A DNA stretch of 64,000 bases from an uncultured Prevotellaceae bacterium (lineage in GTDB: Bacteria > Bacteroidota > Bacteroidia > Bacteroidales > Bacteroidaceae): assembly GCA_900314985.1 (NCBI GenBank), contig OMXL01000003.1, forward strand, positions 509 to 64,508. Direction: 5' to 3'. This document shows positions 7,535 through 16,083 of this stretch, one piece after another. The notes beneath the pieces were generated by a model. The model was not told the origin of the DNA and searched no databases. It saw only the letters and a program-made list of their open reading frames with translations. The position numbers were made by a program, and so were the translations under genes. How positions within the stretch are numbered: position 1 is the stretch's first letter; every line of letters begins with the position of its first letter.

Positions 7535-9814
7535 TTATTCCGAACTTCCGCTACTTTCACCACTACCGCCACCCTTGACATCATCGTTGATGATGCTGCG
7601 CTCGGCCTTCTTCACGCTGGCCTTGAGTTCTCCGATGCGGTAACTGATGCTGAGGGAGAAGGATTGGTTAACATACTTCGACCAACTATCTGCATGGAAG
7701 AAGTTGTCCACCGTCGAATAATTGTATCGCTTGTATTTCTTCAGGAAATTCGAGGCAGAGAGTGTCAGGTTAAGGCGGTCTTTCAGCCACGATTTCTGAA
7801 TACTCATGCTGTAATTGCTATAACTGCTGCCACGTCCTTGCAGGTTGATATTTGGGGTTATGCCATAGAAGTTAAAAGAGAGTCGCCAGTTCTTGGGAAG
7901 CGTTTGCTGTGCACCTCCATAGGTAAAGAGGTTCCAACCGTGATTGGAGAGGCTGCCGCCATCATCCATGTCTATATAAGAGAGTCGGCCGTTGACGTAG
8001 ATTCGGGTGTTCTTAGTGGCATTCCAGTTGATGTATGTATTCAGGTTAATGCTCTGACTGCGCCCGATGTTCTCGTAGGTGGTGTAGAGCACGTCCTTTC
8101 CTGTCGGGTTCTTCAGACCTGGAATCTGCGTATCGGGCATCATCCTCACGACGTTCTCAATGCTGTTGTTGGTGAATCCGTAGCGCAGGGAGAGGTTGAT
8201 ATTGAACTTCGGCGTGAAGTTGCTATAACTGAGGCTAAACGAATGACTCTTCTCACTTTCAAGATGAGAATTACCCTGAGAAATATTGGTAGGCGTAGAG
8301 TCATCGAGATAGGGATTGAGATACCAGATACCTGGGCGGTAGATGCGCATGTCGTAGCCTAAGCGCAGGTTCGATGTTTGTGTCAGTTTATAGCCAATGC
8401 TGGCAGAGGGCACAAAGTCGTTGAAGTGCTTTCTGAAGTCTTCGCCACGTCCCAGTTTGTATTCTACATCCTGCAAAGTATGTTCGTAGCGCAGACCCAG
8501 ACGAGCTGACAACTTTTCCAGTTTCAAACCATACCCCAGATAGGCAGCAAAGATGTCGTTGCGATGCTTATAGTGCGACGAATGGTCTTGGTCGAAGATG
8601 TCTTCCTCGTAGCGGTCATTCTCCGAGGAGTTGTTGCGCAGGATGTACTTCAAGCCTGTTTCCAAGGTGTGAATCTTAGCGAAGGGCGTGGTATAGTCTA
8701 TCTGGAAGGTATGTTCCATCATTTGCTCGCTGCCGTCGTTATACTGATTCTTCAAGCGCTGCAGAAAATTCTCCCAACCATCGGCAGCCTGCATGTCAAG
8801 GTAGTCGGTGTTGGATTCGCTCTTATCAGGCTCATGCTCAATCTTATACGAAAATGTCAGCAGGCGTTCCGGGACAGAGAAGCTGCGCTGATAGTCGATA
8901 CCACCGTTGATATAATAATAGCTATTATTGGAATGATTGCTGGTGGTATATCTGTAAAGGGGTGTCTGCGTAAGGGGAGAAGTGGCAAGGGTTGTGCCGT
9001 CACCGTTATTCTTGTTACCGCCGCCATAGAGATCAAACGAAGCAGTGAGCAGTCGGAGTGTATCAATCTCGTAACTCGCCTCGAAGGAGCCGAACTGTGA
9101 CTGTCCGTGGCCCTTGGATGTTCTTTCGTTTTCGAGGTCAGACGATGAATCAGTGATGTTGCCGATGGTCTTCCGGCTACTGCCAGAGTAACTGCGGGGA
9201 GAGCTGTAGTAGTTGTAACTATAACGCCCACTCATCATCAGTTTACCACTTTTGACGGTAGCGTAAGTGCTGCCGCCGGCACTACGATTGCTGACGTTTC
9301 CGCTAAAGGTGGCGGTATAGCCTTCGATACGTTGTCCGTAGGTGATGATGTTCAGGATACCCCCTACACCCTCAGCATCATATTTCGGTCCAGGATTGGT
9401 GATGACCTCTATCTTTTTGATGCTAGTGGCCGGCATGCTCTTCAGCACTTCCTTCGGATTGTTTGACATCATCTGGTTGGGTTTGTTGTTTACATACACC
9501 TTGAATGAACTGGAGCCGTTCACCTGGATATTGTCCTCACCATCTACCGTTACCATCGGCACCTTACGCAACATCTCTATCACCGTATTTGACTTCGAGT
9601 CGGGATCGTTCTCGATGTCGTAGGTGATCTTGTCGATATCCGACTTCACAAGCGACTTCTGTTTGACAACCTCTACACCTTGTAGTTCCATTGATTTGTA
9701 AATACTGTCGGCACGCAGTGAGTCGGCCTTTGTCTGTGCTCTCGCCCCTAACGGTAACACCGTCAGTATTGCGACGAGGGCTAGTAATGTGATGATGATA
9801 AGTTTCTTGTTCAT
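7535..9814 (-). CDS. Outer membrane beta-barrel (TonB-receptor-like) protein
   Basis: 759 residues with signal peptide (1-26, ending GARAQ), a plug-like domain (about 40-155) containing VIEMLRKVPMVTVDGEDNIQVNG and KKIEVITNPGPKYDAEG, then an OMP_b-brl_3 type barrel rich in alternating aromatic strands. It lacks the carboxypeptidase-like and STN domains of the receptor at 1985-4507. The C-terminal tail after the last strand is a Gly/Ser-rich stretch rather than a closing aromatic. Likely a transporter or receptor of unknown ligand, in an operon with the TPR gene. Confidence 0.8.
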   Translation of the reverse strand: MNKKLIIITLLALVAILTVLPLGARAQTKADSLRADSIYKSMELQGVEVVKQKSLVKSDIDKITYDIENDPDSKSNTVIEMLRKVPMVTVDGEDNIQVNGSSSFKVYVNNKPNQMMSNNPKEVLKSMPATSIKKIEVITNPGPKYDAEGVGGILNIITYGQRIEGYTATFSGNVSNRSAGGSTYATVKSGKLMMSGRYSYNYYSSPRSYSGSSRKTIGNITDSSSDLENERTSKGHGQSQFGSFEASYEIDTLRLLTASFDLYGGGNKNNGDGTTLATSPLTQTPLYRYTTSNHSNNSYYYINGGIDYQRSFSVPERLLTFSYKIEHEPDKSESNTDYLDMQAADGWENFLQRLKNQYNDGSEQMMEHTFQIDYTTPFAKIHTLETGLKYILRNNSSENDRYEEDIFDQDHSSHYKHRNDIFAAYLGYGLKLEKLSARLGLRYEHTLQDVEYKLGRGEDFRKHFNDFVPSASIGYKLTQTSNLRLGYDMRIYRPGIWYLNPYLDDSTPTNISQGNSHLESEKSHSFSLSYSNFTPKFNINLSLRYGFTNNSIENVVRMMPDTQIPGLKNPTGKDVLYTTYENIGRSQSINLNTYINWNATKNTRIYVNGRLSYIDMDDGGSLSNHGWNLFTYGGAQQTLPKNWRLSFNFYGITPNINLQGRGSSYSNYSMSIQKSWLKDRLNLTLSASNFLKKYKRYNYSTVDNFFHADSWSKYVNQSFSLSISYRIGELKASVKKAERSIINDDVKGGGSGESSGSSE

Positions 9815-9862
9815 TATATTTTTTTATACGATTTATGCTGCGAAGTTACAAAAAGTCATACG

Positions 9863-9900
9863 AAAAAGCCTCGGCGAAACCAAGAAAAAGGTCGCCGAGG
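9863..9900 (-). terminator. Rho-independent terminator for the Crp/Fnr-like gene
   Basis: CCTCGGCGA (9869-9877) and TCGCCGAGG (9892-9900) form a 9-bp GC-rich stem followed on the minus strand by CTTTTTCG. A second small stem, TCTCAAC/GTTGAGA (9908-9925), sits beside it. Confidence 0.75.
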
Positions 9901-9939
9901 GTGAAAGTCTCAACTTAGGTTGAGAGTTTTAACCTGTTT

Positions 9940-10524
9940 TTACTTTTTTCGACTCTCAAATGTGATATCACGACGTATCTTGCTGATGGTGTTGGGATGG
10001 ACGTTGAGGAATGAGGCGATGTCCTGCAAGTCGAGATGCCCCACAATGCCAGGGCATCGCTGCATCAGCATATCATAGCGTTCACGGGCTGTGGTACGAT
10101 GGAAATCGATGTAGCGGGCACGGTGCTGGTCGAGGATGTGCTCGGCAACGATGGCACGTAGCTTCATCGTCTCATTGTTCTGGTCGAAGTACTGCTCCAT
10201 CTGTTCACCTGTAACTCTGAGCACACGGCTGGGCATCATCGCCACGATGGAAGTCCGTGCCGGACGGCCATAGAGGTATGTCGGGTAGTCGGCGACAAAT
10301 TCGCCCTCGAAAGAAAACCAGGTGATGTGTTCCCTATCGTCGCTGATGCCATGTGTCACGTACTTAAAGCTGCCGCTCTCCACATAGGCAAACCAACGTG
10401 CCGGGTCGCCCTCACGCTCCAACTGGTCACCCTTGTGGTAGATGACCGCCTCACCCTCACGCTTGCAGAACTCCCGCAGCGTCTCAATGTCTAAACTGTT
10501 ATTACCGAATCTTTGTTCCATCAT
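9940..10524 (-). CDS. Crp/Fnr-family transcriptional regulator
   Basis: About 194 residues from ATG 10524 (or 10521); the frame is open upstream but contains the promoter. Cyclic-nucleotide-binding-like beta roll at about 25-115 (YHKGDQLEREGDPARWFAYVESG, shown for the GD and ARWF positions only) and a C-terminal winged helix at about 150-190 (LDLQDIASFLNVHPNTISKIRR). No Fnr-type cysteine cluster is seen in the N-terminus, so it is not an iron-sulfur oxygen sensor. Bacteroidetes carry many such regulators; effector and targets are unknown. Confidence 0.85.
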   Translation of the reverse strand: MMEQRFGNNSLDIETLREFCKREGEAVIYHKGDQLEREGDPARWFAYVESGSFKYVTHGISDDREHITWFSFEGEFVADYPTYLYGRPARTSIVAMMPSRVLRVTGEQMEQYFDQNNETMKLRAIVAEHILDQHRARYIDFHRTTARERYDMLMQRCPGIVGHLDLQDIASFLNVHPNTISKIRRDITFESRKK

Positions 10525-10542
10525 CCAATAGATTTGTGGATG

Positions 10543-10550
10543 CAAAGATA
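10543..10550 (-). promoter_or_regulatory. -7 box for the Crp/Fnr-like gene
   Basis: TATCTTTG on the minus strand, 19 nt before ATG 10524; its -33 partner is weak. Confidence 0.55.
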
Positions 10551-10570
10551 TGAAATCTTTTTGATACGAA

Positions 10571-10669
10571 ATGGGCATGGATGACAAGGACGTGCGCCGC
10601 ATCATGGGCATCACGCAAGAGGCCATCCGCTCTACAAGGTACAGGATTATGCAGAATGGGAGGAAGTAG
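10571..10669 (+). pseudogene. 3' remnant of an HTH regulator gene
   Basis: A 32-codon frame with MDDKDVRRIMGITQEAIRST, which looks like the recognition end of a LuxR/sigma-type helix-turn-helix as seen at the C-terminus of Bacteroidetes TPR regulators. An in-frame TGA lies just upstream and nothing of the N-terminal part remains. Confidence 0.35.
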
Positions 10670-10708
10670 GGGATAAAACCTTGATTTATGCAAATATTCT
10701 TCGAAATA

Positions 10709-10740
10709 TTTGGATATATCAAATAATAGTCGTATTTTTG
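10709..10740 (+). promoter_or_regulatory. Promoter of the AbiE operon
   Basis: TTTG (10709-10712), 20 nt, TATTTTTG (10733-10740); start codon 60 bp downstream. Confidence 0.75.
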
Positions 10741-10799
10741 CAATCGAAATGCAGAAATAATCATTTTGCGAGTAATCATGCGTTAGAATTACAAAAAAA

Positions 10800-11618
10800 A
10801 TGAACGTTGAGATTCATAATTTACAGGACTGGGTAACCAGTGAGATGATAAGGGGAAGGTACATTTTTACCAAGGATGATGTATTGAGACTTCAGTTGCC
10901 CATATCGAATCAGGCCATACAAAATAGCCTCAAGCGCCTATCTGATCGCGGCATCATTGTGTCGCCCTGGCAAAATTTTTACGTCATCATTCCTACAGAG
11001 TACAAGCTGCGAGGAATAATCCCACCAACGTTCTACATTGACAAGTTGATGACGTTTCTTGGGCGTGATTATTATGTATCACTGCTGTCTGCGGCAGAAT
11101 TAAATGGTGCCACACATCAGAAGGCAATGGTATTCCAGACCACCGTCAATGGCGGCGCTATCCGTTCTGGTATCAAGAATGGTACACGACTGGATTTTAC
11201 ACTAAGACAACATCTTCCACTCGATTTTACCAAGAAGGTAAAGACGCAGATGGGATATATGAACGTGGCATGTGCAGAGTTGACGGCCCTCGACATCGTA
11301 GCAGAGGAGCAGAAAATTGGAGGACTAAGCCGAGCTACTGAAGTACTTATGGAATTATGCGAAACGATGCAATGGAATGAATCAAAGCTACCCTTGCTAG
11401 CATATTTTAGCAGTGCTACGATACAACGTCTTGGCTATCTACTTGAACTAATTGAAGAAACTGAACTGGCAAACAACCTATATTCATTGTTAAAGCAATC
11501 TGGTAAGACCATACGCAAGATACCATTGAAGCAGTCAGTAGCCTTCACTGAAGACATGCCGATAAATAATCGATGGAAGATAATTATTAACTACGAAATA
11601 GAAACCGACGAAATATGA
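10800..11618 (+). CDS. abiEi: AbiEi-family antitoxin (type IV toxin-antitoxin)
   Basis: 272 residues. N-terminal winged helix (about 1-70, FTKDDVLRLQLPISNQAIQNSLKRLSDRG), then the AbiEi central region with GIIPPTFYIDKLMTFLG, YYVSLLSAAELNGATHQ and RLDFTLRQ, then a helical C-terminus. In known AbiE systems this protein represses its own operon and counteracts the nucleotidyltransferase toxin without tight binding. It overlaps the toxin gene by 4 bp (ATGA-type), the standard arrangement. Confidence 0.85.
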   Translation: MNVEIHNLQDWVTSEMIRGRYIFTKDDVLRLQLPISNQAIQNSLKRLSDRGIIVSPWQNFYVIIPTEYKLRGIIPPTFYIDKLMTFLGRDYYVSLLSAAELNGATHQKAMVFQTTVNGGAIRSGIKNGTRLDFTLRQHLPLDFTKKVKTQMGYMNVACAELTALDIVAEEQKIGGLSRATEVLMELCETMQWNESKLPLLAYFSSATIQRLGYLLELIEETELANNLYSLLKQSGKTIRKIPLKQSVAFTEDMPINNRWKIIINYEIETDEI

Positions 11619-12418
11619 TTCCCCAATATTCCATACAAGAATGGCATGAGCAAGTGCCCTGGAACACGGATGCAATGGTAGAACAAGACTTGATTATCTG
11701 CCGTGCCCTAATAAGTATTTTTAGTGACGTCTTTCTATCTTCGCAATTAGCATTCCGAGGAGGTACGGCATTACATAAACTCTATTTACAGCCCCAGCCT
11801 CGCTATAGTGAGGATATTGACTTGGTACAGATTACCCCAGGTCCTATCAAACCTATCATGTTTCGATTGGGGGAGGTTTTGGATTGGCTTCCAAACAGGA
11901 GCACTGCCCAAAAGAAACACAGCAACAAGATGTTCTTTCGCTTTGAATCAGAGATGCCGCCTGTGCAACAACTTCGCATCAAAATTGAGATTAATTGCTT
12001 TGAGCATTTCAATGTTATGGGGCTAACAAAGGTTCCTTTTAAGGTTGAGAGTAGCTGGTTTAAGGGCGAGGCTTTATTGACCACCTATCAGTTTGAAGAA
12101 TTGATGGGAACAAAATTGCGTGCTTTATATCAACGCAAGAAGGGACGCGACCTTTTTGACTTACATCAGGGATTGACAGCTCGTGAGTGTGACATAGAAA
12201 AGATGCTGGGGTGTTACCAAAGATATATGGAGTTTGTCGTTGACCGTGCCCCATCCTACAAGGAGTTTATACAGAATATGAATGAGAAGATGCTGGACGA
12301 GGAATTCTTGACAGATGTAGAACCTCTCTTAAGACCTGAAGTAGACTTCAATCCACAAGAGGCTTATCAATTACTGTATGATAATGTAATTGAAAAAATG
12401 ATTATATCCACCACATGA
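11615..12418 (+). CDS. abiEii: AbiEii-family nucleotidyltransferase toxin
   Basis: 267 residues. The polymerase-beta-like nucleotidyltransferase signature is intact: FRGGTALHKLYL (about 47-58) and SEDIDLV (65-71) with both acidic residues, a third acidic strand IKIEIN (about 122-127), and the AbiEii-specific GTKLRALYQRKKGRDLFDL (about 165-183). Known family members modify tRNA acceptor ends and arrest growth, giving abortive phage defence or plasmid stability. All catalytic positions I can check are present, so the toxin should be active. Confidence 0.88.
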   Translation: MIPQYSIQEWHEQVPWNTDAMVEQDLIICRALISIFSDVFLSSQLAFRGGTALHKLYLQPQPRYSEDIDLVQITPGPIKPIMFRLGEVLDWLPNRSTAQKKHSNKMFFRFESEMPPVQQLRIKIEINCFEHFNVMGLTKVPFKVESSWFKGEALLTTYQFEELMGTKLRALYQRKKGRDLFDLHQGLTARECDIEKMLGCYQRYMEFVVDRAPSYKEFIQNMNEKMLDEEFLTDVEPLLRPEVDFNPQEAYQLLYDNVIEKMIISTT

Positions 12419-12501
12419 CGACTTCCAATCGTCAATCTGTCAAGGTACTGGCACCTGTCAACTATACGAACTCTAAGTCAGAGCGGTAGAACGAATAAAA
12501 A

Positions 12502-12531
12502 AAGTCCTGATGCTCAAGCACCAGGACTTTA
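12502..12531. terminator. Bidirectional terminator between abiEii and the redox gene
   Basis: AAAGTCCTG and CAGGACTTT arms with A-rich left and T-rich right flanks (aataaaaa before, aatgttttt after); it can serve both converging genes. Confidence 0.75.
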
Positions 12532-12539
12532 ATGTTTTT

Positions 12540-13025
12540 CTAAGAGTTACGCTGTTTCTCTTTTAGGTAATTGGCGAAGATGCGGGCGGCACTCTCTACC
12601 TTGGCGGCACAGGGACGGGTCTTGTAGTACTCGGCTGTGCGGGGAGAGGCGACATAGCTATCTTTTGCTTTCTCGTGGCCTTTCAGTCCGAGAATTTCGG
12701 CACAGATAATGCTGCCATTCTCCTGTCGGGACTTCTCCAGCAGGTCTTGCACTACCTTGTAGCAGGCAGACTTGCCCTCACGGTCGCTGCCGTCGGTCTG
12801 TCCGCAGTCGAGACCCACAAGTATGACGATGCCTGAGACAGCACCACACATCATGCGCATACGGCCTACCCCACCGCCAAAGCCTGCGCCAAGGCGCTTG
12901 GCCATGGTCTCGTCGAGGCCATAAAGGTCGGAAAAGGCTGCCACCACACTTTGGCAGCAGCCATATCCGGCCATGAAAAAATCTACAGCGCGATTGACGC
13001 GCTCGTCTAATTCTTTATCGGTCAT
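12540..13025 (-). CDS. C-GCAxxG-C-C family redox-type protein
   Basis: About 161 residues from ATG 13025; upstream codons lie in low-complexity repeat DNA. Carries the family signature: GYGCCQSVVAAF (about 20-31), the glycine-rich LGAGFGGGVGRMRMMCGAVSG (about 46-66, key Cys and GAVSG), VGLDCG and later ACYK and CAEI cysteines. Members are thought to be redox-active or metal-binding, often near electron-transfer genes; here the ETF/acyl-CoA dehydrogenase operon lies upstream on the same strand. Exact activity is unknown. Confidence 0.8.
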   Translation of the reverse strand: MTDKELDERVNRAVDFFMAGYGCCQSVVAAFSDLYGLDETMAKRLGAGFGGGVGRMRMMCGAVSGIVILVGLDCGQTDGSDREGKSACYKVVQDLLEKSRQENGSIICAEILGLKGHEKAKDSYVASPRTAEYYKTRPCAAKVESAARIFANYLKEKQRNS

Positions 13026-13160
13026 ATTTAGGGAGATAAAGGGAGATAAAGGAAGATATGTGGCTTTCGCCACGAAGATAAAGGACGTTACTTTTGCAGC
13101 GGATGTGCAGAACTATCGTCTTCTATCTCCTTCTATCTTCCTCTATCTCCTTCTTACTTC
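13026..13160. repeat. Purine/pyrimidine-tract intergenic repeat
   Basis: Three GGGAGATAAA-like units (13030-13056) and a mirrored set of TCTATCTCCTTC units (13122-13155) form imperfect inverted repeats around a small hairpin GTGGC/GCCAC (13060-13073) and a plus-strand TACTTTTG (about 13090). No gene is apparent; possibly a small mobile repeat. Confidence 0.4.
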
Positions 13161-14886
13161 TTATTCTGCTTCTGCTTCAGCAGCCTTGAAACTCTCAAGA
13201 TCCTCAACAGTGAAGTTCTTGATGTATGCAGACTTACCGAGAACGTCTTCCTCAGTCATGCGAACATAGACGTTGGCAGACTTCTTGAAGAGCTCAGGAG
13301 CCTTGCTGGCATCGCGGATGATGAGCAGTGACATCACGAGCTCGGCAGTCATATCATAGAGACGACGAGCCAGGAAGTCTTGTGCATTCTGATTCTCGAG
13401 GGCCTTAACAGCAGCGAGAGCCTCCTCGTAAACGGGGATGAGCTTCTCTACGCGTGCCTTGAGACCAGCCATGCAGTCGCAGGTCTGCAGACCAGCAGCC
13501 ATCTCCTTGATGTTATTCAGCATGGTGCCGTTGGTGATGTAGCGGATAGCGGCAACGACCTGCAACTGAGTGGTACCCTCGTAGATAGAGAAGATACGAG
13601 CGTCGCGGAACAGGCGCTGGCTCTTGTACTCCATGATGAAGCCTGAACCGCCATGGATGCTGATGGCATCGTAAGCGTTCTGGTTGGCGTACTCAGAGTT
13701 CATACCCTTAGCAAGCGGTGTGAAGGCATCAGCCAAGCGCTGATACTTCTTCAACTCCTGTTTCTCCTCAGGAGTGAGCTTGCGGTCGCGCTCGATATCC
13801 TCCAGACACTTGTATACATCCACGTAAGCGGCTGTCTCATACAGCAGTGAGCGACCAGCATCGAGCTTGGCCTTCATGCGAGAGAGCATATCGTAGACAG
13901 CGGGGAAGTTGATGATAGCCTCACCAAACTGCTGGCGCTCCTTAGCGTATGCCAGCCCCTCGTTGTAAGCCTCCTGCTCAACACCTACAGACTGTGCGGC
14001 GATACCCAGACGGGCACCGTTCATCAGCGCCATCACGTACTTGATGAGACCCAGACGGGTGCTACCGCAGAGCTCTGCCTTAGCGTTCTTATAGGTCAGC
14101 TCACAGGTAGGTGAACCGTGGATACCCAGCTTGTGCTCGATGTGACGTACATCGACACCGCCCTGGCGCTTGTCGTAGATGAACATAGACAGACCACGTC
14201 CGTCCTTGGTACCTTCCTCAGAACGAGCCAGCACGAGGTGGATGTCGCTATCACCGTTGGTGATGAAACGCTTCACACCGTTCAGGCGCCAGCAGTTCTC
14301 CTTTTCGTCGAAGGTAGCCTTCAGCATGACACGCTGCAGGTCAGAACCAGCATCAGGCTCAGTCAGGTCCATAGACATACCCTCACCAGCGCAAACGCGG
14401 GGGATATACTTCTGGCGCTGCTCCTCGCTACCAAACTCATAGAGGGTATCGATACAGCTCTGCAGGCTCCAGATGTTCTGGAAACCGGCATCGGCAGAAG
14501 AAATCATCTCAGAGAGCATAGAGAACACGGTGTTAGGCAGGTTCAGACCGCCATAACGACGAGGCATACTTACACCCCACAGACCAGCCTTACGGGTGGC
14601 GTCGAGGTTCTCGTAAGTCTTAGAGGCGTAGATCATACGACCGTTCTCGAGGTGTGGACCTTCCAGGTCAACGCTCTCAGAGTTTGGCTCGATGATGTTA
14701 GCTGCCACATCACCGGTGATGTCGAGAATCTGCTTGTAGTTCTCGATGGCATCGCCCAGGTCAACGGGGGCGTAGTCATATTCTTTCGCATCAGCGAAAC
14801 CCTTTTCTTTCAGCTCAACGATACGAGCCATCAGGGGGTGGTTCAAGTAGAACCCGCTCAGGATGATCGCTATAATAGTTTGCCAT
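13161..14886 (-). CDS. Acyl-CoA dehydrogenase (apparent +1 frameshift near the start)
   Basis: About 575 residues if intact. It holds the acyl-CoA dehydrogenase core: LTEPDAGSDL, FITNGDSD, ERQQFGEAI, IHGGSGFIMEY and RDARIFSIYEGTTQLQ, plus a C-terminal extension typical of the large Bacteroidales form. It oxidises acyl-CoA and passes electrons to the ETF encoded upstream. ATG 14886 opens MANYYSDHPE, the expected start, but a run of three G (14855-14853, minus strand) throws the frame; with two G it would read PERFYLNHPLM and continue in the main frame. As written, only a TTG (14846) starts the long frame. This is either an assembly error or a genuine disruption. It begins 2 bp after a small membrane-protein gene. 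Confidence 0.85.
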
Positions 14887-14888
14887 AA

Positions 14889-15053
14889 TTATACTTTTTG
14901 CGCATTAACATAAATTATATAAAATGCAATTACCCAGATAATTGTAATAGCTACAGGAACAATACAGCCAAAGATAATTCTCTTTTTCTTATTGTTATAG
15001 AACCGCCAACACAATATGAGGCTCATAACAATGAGTATGCTCCAAACTACCAT
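14889..15053 (-). CDS. Small two-helix membrane protein in the ETF operon
   Basis: 54 residues, MVVWSILIVMSLIL then a basic turn (NNKKKRI) and a second hydrophobic helix (IVPVAITIIWVIAFYIIYV). ATG 15053 is 2 bp after the etfA stop and its TAA is 2 bp before ATG 14886, so it is packed between etfA and the dehydrogenase gene as a real operon member would be. The K-rich turn predicts both ends outside the cytoplasm. Function unknown; a membrane anchor for the ETF/dehydrogenase complex is speculation. Confidence 0.65.
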   Translation of the reverse strand: MVVWSILIVMSLILCWRFYNNKKKRIIFGCIVPVAITIIWVIAFYIIYVNAQKV

Positions 15054-15055
15054 GG

Positions 15056-16078
15056 TTACTTGCTATTTTGCTTATAGTATTTAATGAGTTTGGGAACTAC
15101 CTCTTCCACAGTACCAACGATTACGTAGTCAGCGATGCGGTTGATAGGAGCATCGGGATCGCTGTTCACGCTGATGATGATACCAGAGTCCTGCATACCG
15201 GCGATGTGCTGAATCTGTCCGCTGATACCGCAGGCGATGTACACCTTCGGATGAACGGTCACACCCGTCTGACCAATCTGACGATCGTGGTCGAGCCAGC
15301 CAGCATCCACAGCAGCACGAGAGCCACCAACCTCACCATGCAGCACCTTAGCCAGGTCGAACAGCATGTCGAAGTTCTCCTTAGAACCCATACCGTAACC
15401 ACCAGCTACAACGATAGGAGCACCCTTCAGGTTATGCTTAGCAGCCTCTACGTGGTGGTCGAGTACCTTTACAACGAAAGCCTCAGGAGAAACATACTTA
15501 GAAACTTCGGGGTAAACCACTTCGTTGCGGGCAGAGCCCTCGTACAGCGCCTTCTGCATGACACCGCTACGAACGGTAGCCATCTGAGGACGATGGTCGG
15601 GGTTAACGATAGTAGCTACGATGTTACCACCGAAAGCAGGACGAATCTGATAGAGCAGATTCTCGTAGGTCTTGTTGTTCTTCTTATCCTCGAAAGGACC
15701 AATCTCCAGCTCTGTGCAGTCAGCAGTCAGACCAGAGGTCAGCGACGAGCTAACACGTGGACCGAGGTCACGACCAATCACGGTAGCACCCATCAAGCAG
15801 ATCTGTGGCTGCTCCTCCTTGAAGAGGTTCACCAGAATATCTGTGTGAGGAGCTGAGGTGTAAGGGAACAGGTCCTTAGCATCGAAAACAAAAAGCTTGT
15901 CAACACCATAAGGCAGAATCTGATCCTCCACCTTACCCTTGATGCCAGTACCGGCAACAATGGCGTGGAGCTCTACGTTCAGTTCATTGGCGAGCTTACG
16001 ACCCTTGGTCAGCAGCTCCTGAGATACTTCCTGTACCTGAGTACCTTCTATTTCGCAATATACAAATACGTTATTCAT
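15056..16078 (-). CDS. etfA: Electron transfer flavoprotein subunit alpha
   Basis: 340 residues. N-terminal domain about 1-200; C-terminal FAD-binding domain with VVAGGYGMGS, GGSRAAVDAGW, IGQTGVTV, GISGQIQHIAGM and SVNSDPDAPI, all diagnostic of ETF-alpha. With EtfB it binds FAD and accepts electrons from acyl-CoA dehydrogenase. Second gene of the operon, 5 bp after etfB. Confidence 0.95.
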   Translation of the reverse strand: MNNVFVYCEIEGTQVQEVSQELLTKGRKLANELNVELHAIVAGTGIKGKVEDQILPYGVDKLFVFDAKDLFPYTSAPHTDILVNLFKEEQPQICLMGATVIGRDLGPRVSSSLTSGLTADCTELEIGPFEDKKNNKTYENLLYQIRPAFGGNIVATIVNPDHRPQMATVRSGVMQKALYEGSARNEVVYPEVSKYVSPEAFVVKVLDHHVEAAKHNLKGAPIVVAGGYGMGSKENFDMLFDLAKVLHGEVGGSRAAVDAGWLDHDRQIGQTGVTVHPKVYIACGISGQIQHIAGMQDSGIIISVNSDPDAPINRIADYVIVGTVEEVVPKLIKYYKQNSK

Positions 16079-16083
16079 ATCTC

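Noticed and set aside
14118-14888. Long reading frame antisense to the acyl-CoA dehydrogenase gene (and similar ones opposite etfA, nadB, lpdA, parC)
   Set aside because: They mirror the codon pattern of well-supported genes, lack promoters and show no recognisable motifs.
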